Positions 32,658 through 42,100 of a DNA stretch of 64,000 nucleotides are shown here, in pieces. Each line of letters starts with the position of its first letter. Position 1 is the first letter of the stretch. The DNA is taken from assembly GCA_016213845.1 (NCBI GenBank), contig JACQZN010000132.1, positions 1 through 64,000 of the forward strand, in the 5' to 3' direction. The translations under genes and the position numbers were made by a program. The notes beneath the pieces were generated by a model that made no database searches, was not told the origin of the DNA, and was given only the letters and a program-made list of their open reading frames with translations. The DNA comes from Candidatus Wallbacteria bacterium (GTDB lineage Bacteria; Muiribacteriota; UBA6191; JACPRK01).

Positions 32658-33290
32658 CTAGCGATGATCGCTCCCGCTGCCGCCGCTGCCGGCGCTGCCG
32701 GCGTCGTCGGGGGGCGGAGGGGAGTCGGAGCCGGGCGGCGGCTTGGCGCCCTCGAAGCGCGCCGAGGGATCGCCCGGAATGGAGCGGGCCGGCTTGTTCA
32801 CCGTGATCGTGGTCGAGATCGAGTCGAAGGAGCGGACCCGCGACTTCGGCGGCTCCGGGGGCGGGGTCGCCAGTCCGAACGGATTGGCCACGAGCTCGGA
32901 GGGCTTGAAGCCCGCCTTCCTCCGCTCTTCCAGAGAGCTCTTCGGGTCCTTCTTCTTGAGCTCGGTCAGCTTCTCGCCCAGGGCCTTCGCCTTCGACTTG
33001 TGCGCGTCGTCGTGGCGCATGTACCAGAGGTAGCGCTCCAGGCACTTGGCCTCCTGGCGCAGGCACTCGGCCTCGAGCTTCTCGGCCTCGGCTTCCCGGC
33101 CGCGCTTGATCAGCCCCTCTTGCCGCTGGAACCGCATCTGCAGGTACCTCAGCGCCGCCGCCTGATCCTTGCGGATGGCCTCTTCGGCCGCAGACGTCGG
33201 TGGCGGATCGGCACGCAAGGGGACACTCGACAACCAGGCGGCCGCGAGGATTGGCAGTGCCGCCAGCGCTCTTGCTCGCATCTGTTTCAT
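32658..33290 (-). CDS. small exported coiled-coil protein with a Pro/Gly-rich tail
   Basis: 210 residues. The ATG at 33290 overlaps the stop of the HEAT gene (ATGA), and it begins with a signal peptide ('ALAALPILAAAWLSSVPLRA'). Residues about 35-120 are charged and helical, probably coiled-coil ('RFQRQEGLIKRGREAEAEKL'). The tail is Pro/Ser/Gly-rich and ends in GSG repeats. No family is recognised. Coupling to the cytoplasmic-looking HEAT proteins is unexpected for a secreted product. This gene is the C-terminal part of a much longer open frame whose upstream part is a shadow of the HEAT genes. Confidence 0.75.
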   Translation of the reverse strand: MKQMRARALAALPILAAAWLSSVPLRADPPPTSAAEEAIRKDQAAALRYLQMRFQRQEGLIKRGREAEAEKLEAECLRQEAKCLERYLWYMRHDDAHKSKAKALGEKLTELKKKDPKSSLEERRKAGFKPSELVANPFGLATPPPEPPKSRVRSFDSISTTITVNKPARSIPGDPSARFEGAKPPPGSDSPPPPDDAGSAGSGGSGSDHR

Positions 33291-34651
33291 CCTACCAGTC
33301 GGGCGAACTGTTGCAGCTCCGGAGTCACTTCCACCCGGATCGCGCCGGAGCGGTGCGCCTGCGCCAGTGCCTTCCCGAGCCGCACGAATGACGCTCGCAT
33401 CTTTGCGCGATACTGCTCCAGGCCGGCCGAGAGGACCTGTGTCTTGAGCCCGTCGGCGCTCTCGGCGCTCTTCTTCGACAGCGAGCGCAGGAAGTCCTGG
33501 TACTTGGTGATCTCGTAATAGTGGACCATCAGCGCCTTGTCCTTGAGCTCGCCGCGGCGGCACATCTCGAAGGCGTCGACGCCGATCTTGAACAGCAGCC
33601 GGGCCATCCGGGCCTTCATTTCGCCCTCGCGCAACTCCTGGGCGATGTTGAGGATCTCGAGCTTGAAGGTCTTCTCCACCTTCTCCCGCACGCGCGCCTG
33701 GAACCCTTCGTCCTCGGGGCTCGGCTTGGCGACCGGGGTCGGGATGTAGGGCAGGTTGGACGTGGCGTCCACCAACCCCAGCTCGCGGCGTTGCTCCACC
33801 AGCTCCTGGACGTTGACGCCCTTGGCGGCGAGGATGTCGATCGCGTGCTGGCGCACCGAAGGATCGTTGTCGTCGATGCGGCGGGTGAGAGCGGCGACGG
33901 CCTTCTCGCTGGAGGAGTCGGCCAGGCACTTGACGGCACGCAACCGCACGCCCTCGTAGGCGTCGCTTGCAGCCTTGATGAGCAGGTCCTCCAGGTCGAG
34001 CTTGCCGAGCTGGGAGATGGCGTACACGGCGCTCTCGCGCATGGCCACCTTGTCGCTTTCCAGCATCGACGAGAGGTACTCGCGGACCTGCGGATCGCCG
34101 AAGCGGCCGAGCGCCTTGACGACGTTGGCCTTCACCCGATTGGTCGGATCGTTCAGGATCGGCACCAGCAGGGGAATGTGGGTCCGATCGCCCAGGTTCT
34201 CGAAGACCTCGACGGCGTTGGCGCGCACCCGATCGTCGTCGTGCTTCAGGAACCTGGCGATCTCTCCCAGCATCGACGCATCCCCGGACCGGATGAGCTG
34301 CGTGAGCACCGTGGCGATGCGCATCGGCTCGCTTTCGCGCGCCAGCTCCGTCATCAGCTGCTTGGGATTCACCTCGGGCGGCGGCGGTCGAGCCGCGGGC
34401 TGGGCGGGGGCCGCGGGCGACTGGGACCGGGTTGGGCCATCCACGTAGTTCAGCGCCTTCTTCGCCAGGAAGGCGATGTCGCCGTTGGCGGTGCTGCAGA
34501 GGCTGGCCAGCCGGTTCCGCAGCTCCGTCAGCTGCGCCGGCGTGACCGTGTCGTCGAGGCTGATGCGGGTCAGCGTGGTCAGCGCCAGCGTCTGGATCTC
34601 GGCGTCGACGTCCGCGAGGTCCTCGACGATGCGCTGGATTTTGAGCGACAT
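33287..34651 (-). CDS. HEAT-repeat protein, paralogue 1 of 4
   Basis: 454 residues. Three modules are shared with the genes at 34661, 50047 and 51560. The N-terminal helical module (about 1-72) has 'IQTLALTTLTRIS' and 'DIAFLAKKALNYVD'. A HEAT block (about 105-270) has 'DDDRVRANAVEVFENLG', 'NRVKANVVKALGRFG', 'VAMRESAVYAISQLG' and 'DAYEGVRLRAVKCLA'. The C-terminal module (about 310-454) has 'ALMVHYYEITKYQDFLRSL' and 'SFVRLGKALAQ'. A Pro-rich linker joins the first two. No signal or membrane segment, so a cytoplasmic binding scaffold is likely. It sits 9 bp after paralogue 2. Confidence 0.85.
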   Translation of the reverse strand: MSLKIQRIVEDLADVDAEIQTLALTTLTRISLDDTVTPAQLTELRNRLASLCSTANGDIAFLAKKALNYVDGPTRSQSPAAPAQPAARPPPPEVNPKQLMTELARESEPMRIATVLTQLIRSGDASMLGEIARFLKHDDDRVRANAVEVFENLGDRTHIPLLVPILNDPTNRVKANVVKALGRFGDPQVREYLSSMLESDKVAMRESAVYAISQLGKLDLEDLLIKAASDAYEGVRLRAVKCLADSSSEKAVAALTRRIDDNDPSVRQHAIDILAAKGVNVQELVEQRRELGLVDATSNLPYIPTPVAKPSPEDEGFQARVREKVEKTFKLEILNIAQELREGEMKARMARLLFKIGVDAFEMCRRGELKDKALMVHYYEITKYQDFLRSLSKKSAESADGLKTQVLSAGLEQYRAKMRASFVRLGKALAQAHRSGAIRVEVTPELQQFARLVG

Positions 34652-34660
34652 CGCGGGAAC

Positions 34661-36115
34661 TCAAGCTCCCTGGGGCCGCGCGCCGGCCCGTTCGAGCTCG
34701 GCGAGAATTCGGCGGATGGCTTCGCCTTCCTGCTGCGCGGGGACCGCTAACTGGTCCTTCGCGAGCAGTTCGAAGGCCTGGCGTCCGAGAAGACCGAAGG
34801 AGCTCTTGATCTTCTCCTGGAGGTGCTCGATGGCCGACTTGCGGGTCTCGTCCTCCGAGTCGCCGCGTTTGACCATGTAGTTGCGAAGGAAGTCCTGGTA
34901 TCGGAGCACCTCGTAGAAAATGCTGTCGAGGCTCTCGTGCGTGATGAGGTTGAGGCGGCAGAGCTGGTAGATCTCTGTGCCGAGCGAACGCTGGAGCTCC
35001 TCCAGCGAGGAGCTGGTAGGAGCCGCTGCGGGGAGGGGGGGCGGCGCGGGAGCAGGAGCGGGAGACGGCGGCGCGGGCGGCTCCGGGGCGGCGAGCTCGG
35101 CTGCCGCGGCCGCGGGCGCGGCGGCGCTTGCCGACTCGGCTGCCGCACGCTGGCTCTGAAGGAGTGCCTTGATCGAGCGGAGGCTTTCGGCTGCGGCCTC
35201 GCAGATGTTGATGTCGAGGTCGTTGAGCATGCGCTTGAGCGCCAGCACGGCCGGTCGCGTCGGATAGCGCGCCAGGGCACGCGTGGCGCGCATCCGCACC
35301 CCTTCGTAGGGATCGGCCAGCGCCTTCAGCAGCAGCTCCTCCACGAACGGCTTGTCGATGCGGGAGAGCACGAACGCGGCCGTCTCTCGCATGCTCATCG
35401 CCGTCGAGCCGAGCATCTCGGCGAGCGTGCCCGGGACGGCCGGGTGGTCGAAGCGGGCCAGCGCCATGACCGCGTTGCCGCGGACGCGGTTGTTCCGGTC
35501 CGAAAGCAGCGGCACGATCGAATCCGACTGCCCCGGGGCCGCAAGGCGCTCGAAGACCTCGACGGCGTTCGCGCGGACCCGGTCGTCCTCGTGAGTGAGC
35601 AGGGGGCGCACCGCTTCGAGGTCCTCCGACTTGCCCTTGGAGGCGATCTGGATCAATAGCGACGCCAGGAAGTTCGGAGTCGGCGCCTTGCCTAGCCACT
35701 CCAGGAGCTGGGTACGGTCAAGAGTCGACGGGTCTTTTGGGACCTCGACCACCGGCTCCGGGGCCGGCGCGGGGGGCGCGGCCTCCACAGCCTGGGCCGG
35801 GGGCTCGGCTGCGGTCGGCGGCAGCTCTGCTGGCGCAGCCGGCGGCGGCGGCGGGGGCACTGCCTGCGGCTCCGCAGCTGCCAGGCACTCCTTGAAGTGC
35901 TGGTCGATGTGGTTCGACGCCTTGCGGGCCAGGAAGACCACGTCGGGGTTGTCCGACGAAGAGAGCGGCCTCAGCCGCGCCGCGATTTCCCGGATCTCGG
36001 ACGGAGCGTCCACGATCTGCTTCGACAGCCGCGTGATGCTCATCAGCGCGAACGTCTTGATCTGCGGGTCGGGATGGCCGAGGTCGGCACAGATCTTCGC
36101 GAGGTTGACGGCCAC
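34661..36115 (-). CDS. HEAT-repeat protein, paralogue 2 of 4
   Basis: 484 residues from GTG at 36115 (GGAGG 7 nt upstream). The N-terminal module has 'VNLAKICADLGHPDPQIKTF' and 'VVFLARKASNHIDQHF'. A long Pro/Ala linker follows (about 80-120). The HEAT block has 'EDDRVRANAVEVFERLA', 'NNRVRGNAVMALARFD', 'MSMRETAAFVLSRID' and 'DPYEGVRMRATRALARY'. A second Ala/Pro linker leads to the C-terminal module with 'SIFYEVLRYQDFLRNYM' and 'SFGLLGRQAFELLA'. First gene of the operon 36115-32658. Its promoter at 36154-36183 overlaps a perfect dyad. Confidence 0.85.
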   Translation of the reverse strand: MAVNLAKICADLGHPDPQIKTFALMSITRLSKQIVDAPSEIREIAARLRPLSSSDNPDVVFLARKASNHIDQHFKECLAAAEPQAVPPPPPPAAPAELPPTAAEPPAQAVEAAPPAPAPEPVVEVPKDPSTLDRTQLLEWLGKAPTPNFLASLLIQIASKGKSEDLEAVRPLLTHEDDRVRANAVEVFERLAAPGQSDSIVPLLSDRNNRVRGNAVMALARFDHPAVPGTLAEMLGSTAMSMRETAAFVLSRIDKPFVEELLLKALADPYEGVRMRATRALARYPTRPAVLALKRMLNDLDINICEAAAESLRSIKALLQSQRAAAESASAAAPAAAAAELAAPEPPAPPSPAPAPAPPPLPAAAPTSSSLEELQRSLGTEIYQLCRLNLITHESLDSIFYEVLRYQDFLRNYMVKRGDSEDETRKSAIEHLQEKIKSSFGLLGRQAFELLAKDQLAVPAQQEGEAIRRILAELERAGARPQGA

Positions 36116-36142
36116 TATCCGGCCTCCGGGCAGGTGAACCGC

Positions 36143-36158
36143 ATCATGCTCGCATGAT
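36143..36158. promoter_or_regulatory. perfect dyad overlapping the -10 of the HEAT operon, operator candidate
   Basis: ATCATGC-TC-GCATGAT is a perfect 7-bp inverted repeat with a 2-bp centre. It covers five of the six bases of the -10 box and the likely transcription start, a classic repressor position. No regulator gene is adjacent. Confidence 0.45.
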
Positions 36159-36183
36159 AGTCGCCGCCGCAGGCGCTTGTAAA
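36154..36183 (-). promoter_or_regulatory. sigma70-type promoter of the HEAT-protein operon
   Basis: On the minus strand: -35 TTTACA, an 18-bp spacer, -10 TATCAT, then a leader of about 35 nt with GGAGG before the GTG at 36115. This is the best-formed promoter in the window. Confidence 0.6.
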
Positions 36184-36214
36184 TGGGGAGGGGTCGGCCG
36201 CGGCGGGTCCGGGT

Positions 36215-38392
36215 TCATCGCGCCGGCTCCGGAGCCACGTCCAGGTCCAGCCTCCGGGCGGGGATGAGCGCCAGCAGCCGCACCTCCTCCAGGCGAAGCT
36301 TCATGGCCGTCTCGAGCGCCACGTCGAGGGAATTGTCCGCCCGCCGAGGGTCGTGGGGCCAGTTGCGCACGAGGCGGTCCCGGAATCCGGTGAAGGCCCT
36401 CATCTGAACGGCCAGCTTCTCCATCCTCTCGCCGTCCAGGATGTTCGTCCGCAGCGCCAGCTTCGCCTGGCCGCAGACCAGCTCATGTTGAAGGAGCTCC
36501 TCGATCGGCGTGAGCGGGCCCGGCTGCGCCAGCCGCGGATGGCTCTCCAGGAGCTGGGCCGTCATCTTCAGCGTATGGTCGGCCAAACCCAGGTAGATCA
36601 TCGCCCGCAGGATGGCGCTCAGCCGGTTCAGCACCAGCAAGCCGGCGCGCGCCGACAGGTCCAGGCCTGGAAGCGTGGCCGATGCCTCCCGCTCCAGCTC
36701 CTGGCTCAGCTGGGTCAGCGCCTTGCCGCGCAGGTCGAACCGGCTCAAAGCCCTCAGGCAGATAAGCCCCGTCTGCCAGGTCGGGTCTTTCGAGTCCATC
36801 AACGCTGGCGGCAGCCGTTTCACCAGGGCCGCGGCGTCTGCGCTGACGAGCGTGAGGAAGCGAGCTACTGCCGAATCCAATCCGAACGAGCCCAGTACCA
36901 GGGCAGAGCGGTCGAGCGCATGCGCGCTCTCCGTGACGTTGTCCCAGACCAGGATCTTCTGGAAGTCGACCAGCAGAAACATGTCTGCGAGCAGCCGCCC
37001 GGCCCGCCCCGCCGCATCCGGGGAACCGGCGCGCAGGGCGTCGCCCAGGGCATTCACGGCCCGCTCCACCGGCGGAGGCGCCTGCTTCCACTGCTGGTAG
37101 GCCCGGTCGAGTACCGCGCCCGGCGGGATGGACTTCGGATCACGCCCGTTTTCGCGGTGCGCCCGCGCGCCGGCCTCGCGCAGGCCGGCGAGGACCGCTC
37201 GCGCCTGGCCTTCGGCCTTGTCCGCCGCTTCGCGCAGGAGCACGGCCGGATCGGGGACGGGCCGGCTGGCCAGCGGCGCCGGAACCCGGGCGTCCTGGGC
37301 GTGGGGCACGAGACGCCAGTAGGCGACCGCGCCCGCAAGCGCGAAGGCGGCCAGCAGTGCACACGCTGCGGCCAGCCTGACCCCCAGCCGGGAGACGCGC
37401 GGCGCCTGGGGCTGGTGCTTTGAAATCGAGGGCCGCTGCGTGAAGAGGGTTCGTCCGACCTTGCTCGGACCCGGCGCATCCTGCCACTCGGCCCCGACAG
37501 TCCGGTCCAAGTTGGCGAGCTTCCCGGTCGAGCCCTCGGCCAGCGGCAGCGCCCGCAGCGCCGCCAGCGCCATCTCCGCGCCCGGATATCGCTGCGCGGG
37601 GTCCTTCGCCAGGAGCCTCGCCATGACCTTGTCGTACGCCTCCAGCAACCCTGGGCGCGCCACCGACACGAGCGGCACGGGCGCCTTCAGATGCCGCCGC
37701 AGCGTGTCCTGACTGTCCTTGCCGAGGAAGGGAACCTGGCCGGTGAGACACTCGAAGAAGAGGACGCCCAGGGCGTAGAGGTCCGACAGCGGGCTCGGCT
37801 GCTGGCCCAGCACCAGCTCCGGCGCGATGTACGCGGGCGTGCCGATGATGAGCCCCTTCTGCGTGCGGGGACCGCCCGCTCGAGCCAGGTCCTTGGCGAT
37901 GCCCAGGTCGGCCACCAGCGGCCCCCGGTCGGGCGAGAGGAAAACGTTCTCCGGCTTCAGGTCGCGGTGCAGCACGCCCGCCGCGTGCAGCGCCACGAAG
38001 ACGTCGGCGCAAGTGGCCGTCACCTCCAGGGCCAGCGCCAGCGACAGCGGGCCGTGCTCCCGGAGCTTCTCGCGCAGCGTGCCCCCGCTGACGAGCTCGA
38101 AGGCCAGGAAGAGCCGGTGCTCGTACTCCCCCGTCTGCAGCACGCGCACCAGCTGCGGGTGCGTGACGCGCGCCGCCAGCACGCCCTCCTGGAGGAACCG
38201 CTGCCGGGCCTCGGAGTCGAACGCCAGGCTGGGCGTGAGCACCTTCAGCGCCACGGCCCGGTTGAGCGAGAGCTGCGTGGCCCGGTAGACGACGCCCATG
38301 CCGCCTGAGCCGAGCGGCTCCTCGATGCGGTAACCCGCGACGACGGTGCCGGGCGAGATGCGGTCCTTGGAGTGTGGAGCGTGGGTGGTCAC
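36215..38392 (-). CDS. membrane-anchored Ser/Thr protein kinase with large C-terminal sensor region
   Basis: 725 residues from GTG at 38392 (start tentative; the frame is open to 38572). The kinase domain (about 18-280) has 'LGSGGMGVVYRATQ', 'VALKVL', 'LHRDLKPENVFLSPDRG' and 'IGTPAYIAPE'. The DFG motif is DLG ('VADLGIAKDLA'), a change tolerated in some active kinases. A single membrane helix lies near residue 345 ('LAAACALLAAFALAGAVAYW'). The 360 residues after it are helical and would lie outside the cytoplasm; no known sensor domain is recognised. Next to the HEAT operon but separated by that operon's own promoter. Confidence 0.9.
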   Translation of the reverse strand: MTTHAPHSKDRISPGTVVAGYRIEEPLGSGGMGVVYRATQLSLNRAVALKVLTPSLAFDSEARQRFLQEGVLAARVTHPQLVRVLQTGEYEHRLFLAFELVSGGTLREKLREHGPLSLALALEVTATCADVFVALHAAGVLHRDLKPENVFLSPDRGPLVADLGIAKDLARAGGPRTQKGLIIGTPAYIAPELVLGQQPSPLSDLYALGVLFFECLTGQVPFLGKDSQDTLRRHLKAPVPLVSVARPGLLEAYDKVMARLLAKDPAQRYPGAEMALAALRALPLAEGSTGKLANLDRTVGAEWQDAPGPSKVGRTLFTQRPSISKHQPQAPRVSRLGVRLAAACALLAAFALAGAVAYWRLVPHAQDARVPAPLASRPVPDPAVLLREAADKAEGQARAVLAGLREAGARAHRENGRDPKSIPPGAVLDRAYQQWKQAPPPVERAVNALGDALRAGSPDAAGRAGRLLADMFLLVDFQKILVWDNVTESAHALDRSALVLGSFGLDSAVARFLTLVSADAAALVKRLPPALMDSKDPTWQTGLICLRALSRFDLRGKALTQLSQELEREASATLPGLDLSARAGLLVLNRLSAILRAMIYLGLADHTLKMTAQLLESHPRLAQPGPLTPIEELLQHELVCGQAKLALRTNILDGERMEKLAVQMRAFTGFRDRLVRNWPHDPRRADNSLDVALETAMKLRLEEVRLLALIPARRLDLDVAPEPAR

Positions 38393-38558
38393 GGTGGTTC
38401 GGCTCCAGGGTAGCGCGAACGGGCCCGGCGGGGACCCGTGTGATTCGATTTCACCCGGTTTCAGCGCCGTTTCAGCCGCTGGCAGGGCATCCTGCGCGCC
38501 GCGCTCCGGACGAGGGCGCGTTGACGCAGGAGGTCCCCATGGTCGGCGATGGCCGAGG

Positions 38559-38564
38559 TAGAAT
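38559..38564 (+). promoter_or_regulatory. -10 box (TAGAAT) 6 nt before the start codon, leaderless pattern
   Basis: TAGAAT, 6 nt, then ATG at 38571. Same hexamer and spacing as at 26186. A TTGACG at 38521 is too far upstream (32 bp) to act as its -35. Confidence 0.4.
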
Positions 38565-38570
38565 CCAGGC

Positions 38571-39191
38571 ATGGCTCAACCGGTGCTCCAGGAGTTCTCG
38601 TGGGAACGCGCGGAGGCTGCCGTGGTTGCGGTGAGGGACCGGCTGCTCCGGGCGACCGCGGCGCTGGACGGAGCCGGGGTCCCCTACGCGGTGATCGGCG
38701 GAAACGCGGTGGCCGCGTGGGTGGGGCGAGTCGACGGGTCCTGGGTGCGGCCGACCGCCGACGTCGATCTGCTCTTGCGGCGTCCGGACTTCGAACGGGC
38801 GCGCGTCGCGCTGGCGACCGCGGGCTTTCGGTACCGCCACGCGGCCGGGATCGACATGTTCCTCGATGGCCCCTCGGGCCGCGCCCGGGACGCGGTGCAC
38901 GTGATCTTCGCCTGCGAGAAGGTGCGGCCTCAGTATCCGGTCGCGGCTCCGGACGTGGACGAGAGCGAGCCCGCAATCCCGTACTCGGATCAACCCGTCC
39001 CTGTCACGCCCAGGCGGATTCTGGCTCTGGAGGCGTTGGTCCGCATGAAGCTCACGTCGTACCGGCTCAAGGATCGCGTGCACCTCCAGGACTTGATAGC
39101 GGTCGGCCTCATCGACGCGAGCTGGTACGGCCGCCTCCCCGAGCCGCTGGCCGACCGTCTGCGGGTCATCCTCGAGAATCCGGAGGACTAA
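38571..39191 (+). CDS. nucleotidyltransferase-fold protein (AbiEii/MNT-like)
   Basis: 206 residues. 'GVPYAVIGGNAVAAWVGRVD' followed by 'RPTADVDLLLRRPDFERARV' matches the G-G/G-S ... D-x-D core of minimal nucleotidyltransferases, including AbiEii-type toxins. A later region, 'ALEALVRMKLTSYRLKDRVH', is like the helical part of such proteins ('K-L-x-A-x-x-x-R-x-K-D-x-x-D'). No antitoxin-like partner lies next to it. Its end overlaps the convergent uvrA stop by 4 bp. Substrate and role unknown. Confidence 0.75.
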   Translation: MAQPVLQEFSWERAEAAVVAVRDRLLRATAALDGAGVPYAVIGGNAVAAWVGRVDGSWVRPTADVDLLLRRPDFERARVALATAGFRYRHAAGIDMFLDGPSGRARDAVHVIFACEKVRPQYPVAAPDVDESEPAIPYSDQPVPVTPRRILALEALVRMKLTSYRLKDRVHLQDLIAVGLIDASWYGRLPEPLADRLRVILENPED

Positions 39192-42100
39192 CGTCCGAAG
39201 ACCTCCCGCGCCAGGAAGCGTGCGGTGTGGGAAGAGCGCGTCTGGCGGGCGACCTGTTCGGGCGAGCCCTTGGCGACGATGCGCCCGCCGTCGTCGCCGC
39301 CCTCGGGGCCGAGATCGACCAGGTAATCGGCGCTGAACATGACGCTCGGGTTGTGCTCGATGACGAGCAGGCTGTGGCCGCGTTCGACGAGCGAGTGGAG
39401 CATCCCCAGGAGGTGTTTGACGTCCCGCGAGTGCAGGCCGGTGGTCGGCTCGTCGAGCACGAAGAGGCCCCTGCTGGCGCTGCGCTTGCCCAGCTCCTCG
39501 GCGAGCTTGACGCGTTGTGCCTCGCCGCCAGAGAGCGTGTTGCTCGGCTGGCCCAGGGTCAGGTAGCCGAGCCCGCTGGCCTCGAGGACCTCCAGCAGGT
39601 GGCGCACCGTCGTGGATGTACGGAAGTGCGCGAGCGCCTCGGAGACGGTCATGGCCAGCACGTCGGCGATCGACTTGCCGTTGTGGAGGATCGAGAGGGT
39701 CTCCCGGTCGAATCGGCGGCCGCCACACTCCTCGCACTCGACGTGGACGTCGGGCAGGAAACTCATGCGGATGCGGATCTCGCCGGCGCCCTCGCACGAG
39801 GCGCAGCGGCCCTCCTTGACGTTGAAGCTGAAGCGGCCCGGGCCGTAGCCGTGGGCGCGGGCCGCGGCGGTGGCAGCGAAGAGCTGGCGCACGTGGTCGT
39901 AGAGGCCGACGTAGGTGGCCGGGACGGAGCGCGGCGTGCGGCCGATGGGGCTCTGGTCGACCTCGACGGCGCGGTCGAGCGCTTCGTGGCCCTCCAGGGA
40001 GTCGTGGGCGCCCGGCCTGGGACCAGTTCCCGTCAGCAGGCGGTCGAGTGCCCGGAAGAGGACGTCGCGGACCAAAGTGGACTTGCCGGAGCCGCTGACT
40101 CCGGTGACACAGACGAGGCGGCCCAGCGGCAGGCGGACATCGACGGATTTCAAGTTGTGCTCACGCGCGCCCCTGAGCGCGAGCCACGCCAGGTCAGGGC
40201 CTTCGAGCGGGCGCCGTGGCGCGGGGACGCCGGCGGCGGGGCCCTCGCGCAGGCTGACGGCAGTTGGGCTGTCCGGCGCCTGGGCGATGGCGGCCGGCGG
40301 GCCCTGCGCCACGAGGCGGCCGCCGTTCTTGCCGGCTTCCGGGCCCAGGTCGATGACCTCGTCGGCCCAGCGAATGGTCTGTTCGTCGTGCTCCACGACC
40401 AGGGTTGTGTTGCCCTCGCGGGTGAGGCGCGCCAGCGTGTCGAGCAGACGGCCCGTGTCCCTGGGGTGCAGGCCTATGGTGGGCTCGTCGAGTACGTAGA
40501 GGACGCCCGTGAGGCTGCTGCCGAGCTGGGCGGCCAGTCGAACGCGCTGCATCTCGCCGCCGGAGAGCGTGTCGGCAGGCCGGTCGAGCGCGAGGTATCC
40601 GACGCCGACCTCGTCGAGGAACCCGAGCCGGGCCGAGAGCTCGGTGAGGATCGACGTGGCGACGGCGCGATCCCGGCCGTGCGCGCGGATGCGGGCGAGC
40701 CGCTTGCGCGCGGCGACGGCCGAAAGCGAGGTGAGCTGAGCGATCGACATGCCGTCGACCTTCACCGCGAGCGACTCGGGCCTGAGCCGCCGGCCGCCGC
40801 AGGTCTGGCAGGTGCGAGGTTCCTGAAATCCGAACGCGAGCCAGGCAAGCTCGGCATCGTCCTCGTCCTCGAGCTTGCTCCAGCGCTGGATGCGGTCGCA
40901 GAGGCCCTCGAGCGATTCGCCGCCGTGCAGGATCAGCTGCCGGTGGCGCTCCGAGAGCTTCGCGAACGGAACGTCGAGGGGGATCTGGTGGACGCTCTGG
41001 AGCTGGTGCAGGTAGCGCGCGCGTTCGTGGCGCTTCAGGAGGCCCTTCTCGAAGAGGGCCAGCGCGCCCTGGGAGAGCGTCCTTGCGGGCTCGGGCACCA
41101 GGAGCTCGACGGACGGCTCGCGGGTGTGGCCGGCGCCCTTGCAGGCGGGGCACGCGCCGTGAGAGCTGCCGAAGGAGAACTGCCTGGGGTCGAGCTCGGA
41201 GAAGCCCAGGCCGCAGCGGGCGCAGAAGAGGCGCGTGCTGTAGAGACGCGAGACGCTGCCGCGTTCGACCAGCGCGCTCCCCTTGCCGAGCTCGAGCGCG
41301 CGGCCCAGGACGGCCGAGAGCTGGGGGGCAGGGCCGCGGCCGGGAAGGCGGGTCTGGCCCACGAGCGCCTCCAATGTGTGCTCGCGGAAGCGATCGAGGG
41401 CCGGAGGGCTGGCGGCCCGGACTTCCTGACCGTCGACGCGGACGATGCTCGAGCCCGCCCCCAGGGCCAGCGCGAACGCCTCCTTGTGGAAGCCCTTCCT
41501 GGCGCGTACGAGCGGCGCGAAGACGCGGACCTCGCCCGCTCCGAACGTCTCCCGCGCGCGCGCGGCGATTTCGCCCGGGGAGAGCGCGCCGATCGGCTCT
41601 TCGCAGCCGGTGCAGTGCTGGAGCCCGCACCGCGCCCAGAGCAGCCGCAGGAAGTGGTAGGCCTCCGTGACGGTGGCGACCGTGGAGCGGGGACCGGCGC
41701 GGCTGGTCCGCTGCTCCAGGGCGATGGTGGGCGGGATGCCTGCCAGCAAGTCCACGTCGGGCCGGGCGGTCTGCCGGATGTACTGCCGGGCGTAAGAGGA
41801 GAGCGCGTCCAGGTAGCGACGCCGCCCTTCGGAGAAGAGAATGTCGAAGGCGAGAGTGGACTTGCCGGAGCCGCTGACTCCGGTGACGACGAGCTTCTTT
41901 CCGAGCGGGATGTCGAGGTCGAGCCCGGTCATGTTGTGGACGCGGGCGCCGCGCAGGACGATGCGCTCGCCGGCGAACGGGGCCGTTGCCTCGGCGGGGA
42001 GCGAGGCCGGACGGGGCGGACTCTCCGCGAGGGCCGGCGGGCCGGCCGGGCCGAGCACCTCCCGGAGGACCCGTCCGGTGTGGGAGGCGTCGACTCGCGC

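Noticed and set aside
33291..35699. The upstream 800 residues of a minus-strand open frame ending at 32658
   Set aside because: This part is a shadow of the two HEAT genes in another frame. Only the last 210 residues, starting at the ATG at 33290 with a signal peptide, are real.
38521..38526. TTGACG as -35 for the gene at 38571
   Set aside because: It is 32 bp from the TAGAAT box, far beyond a workable spacer.
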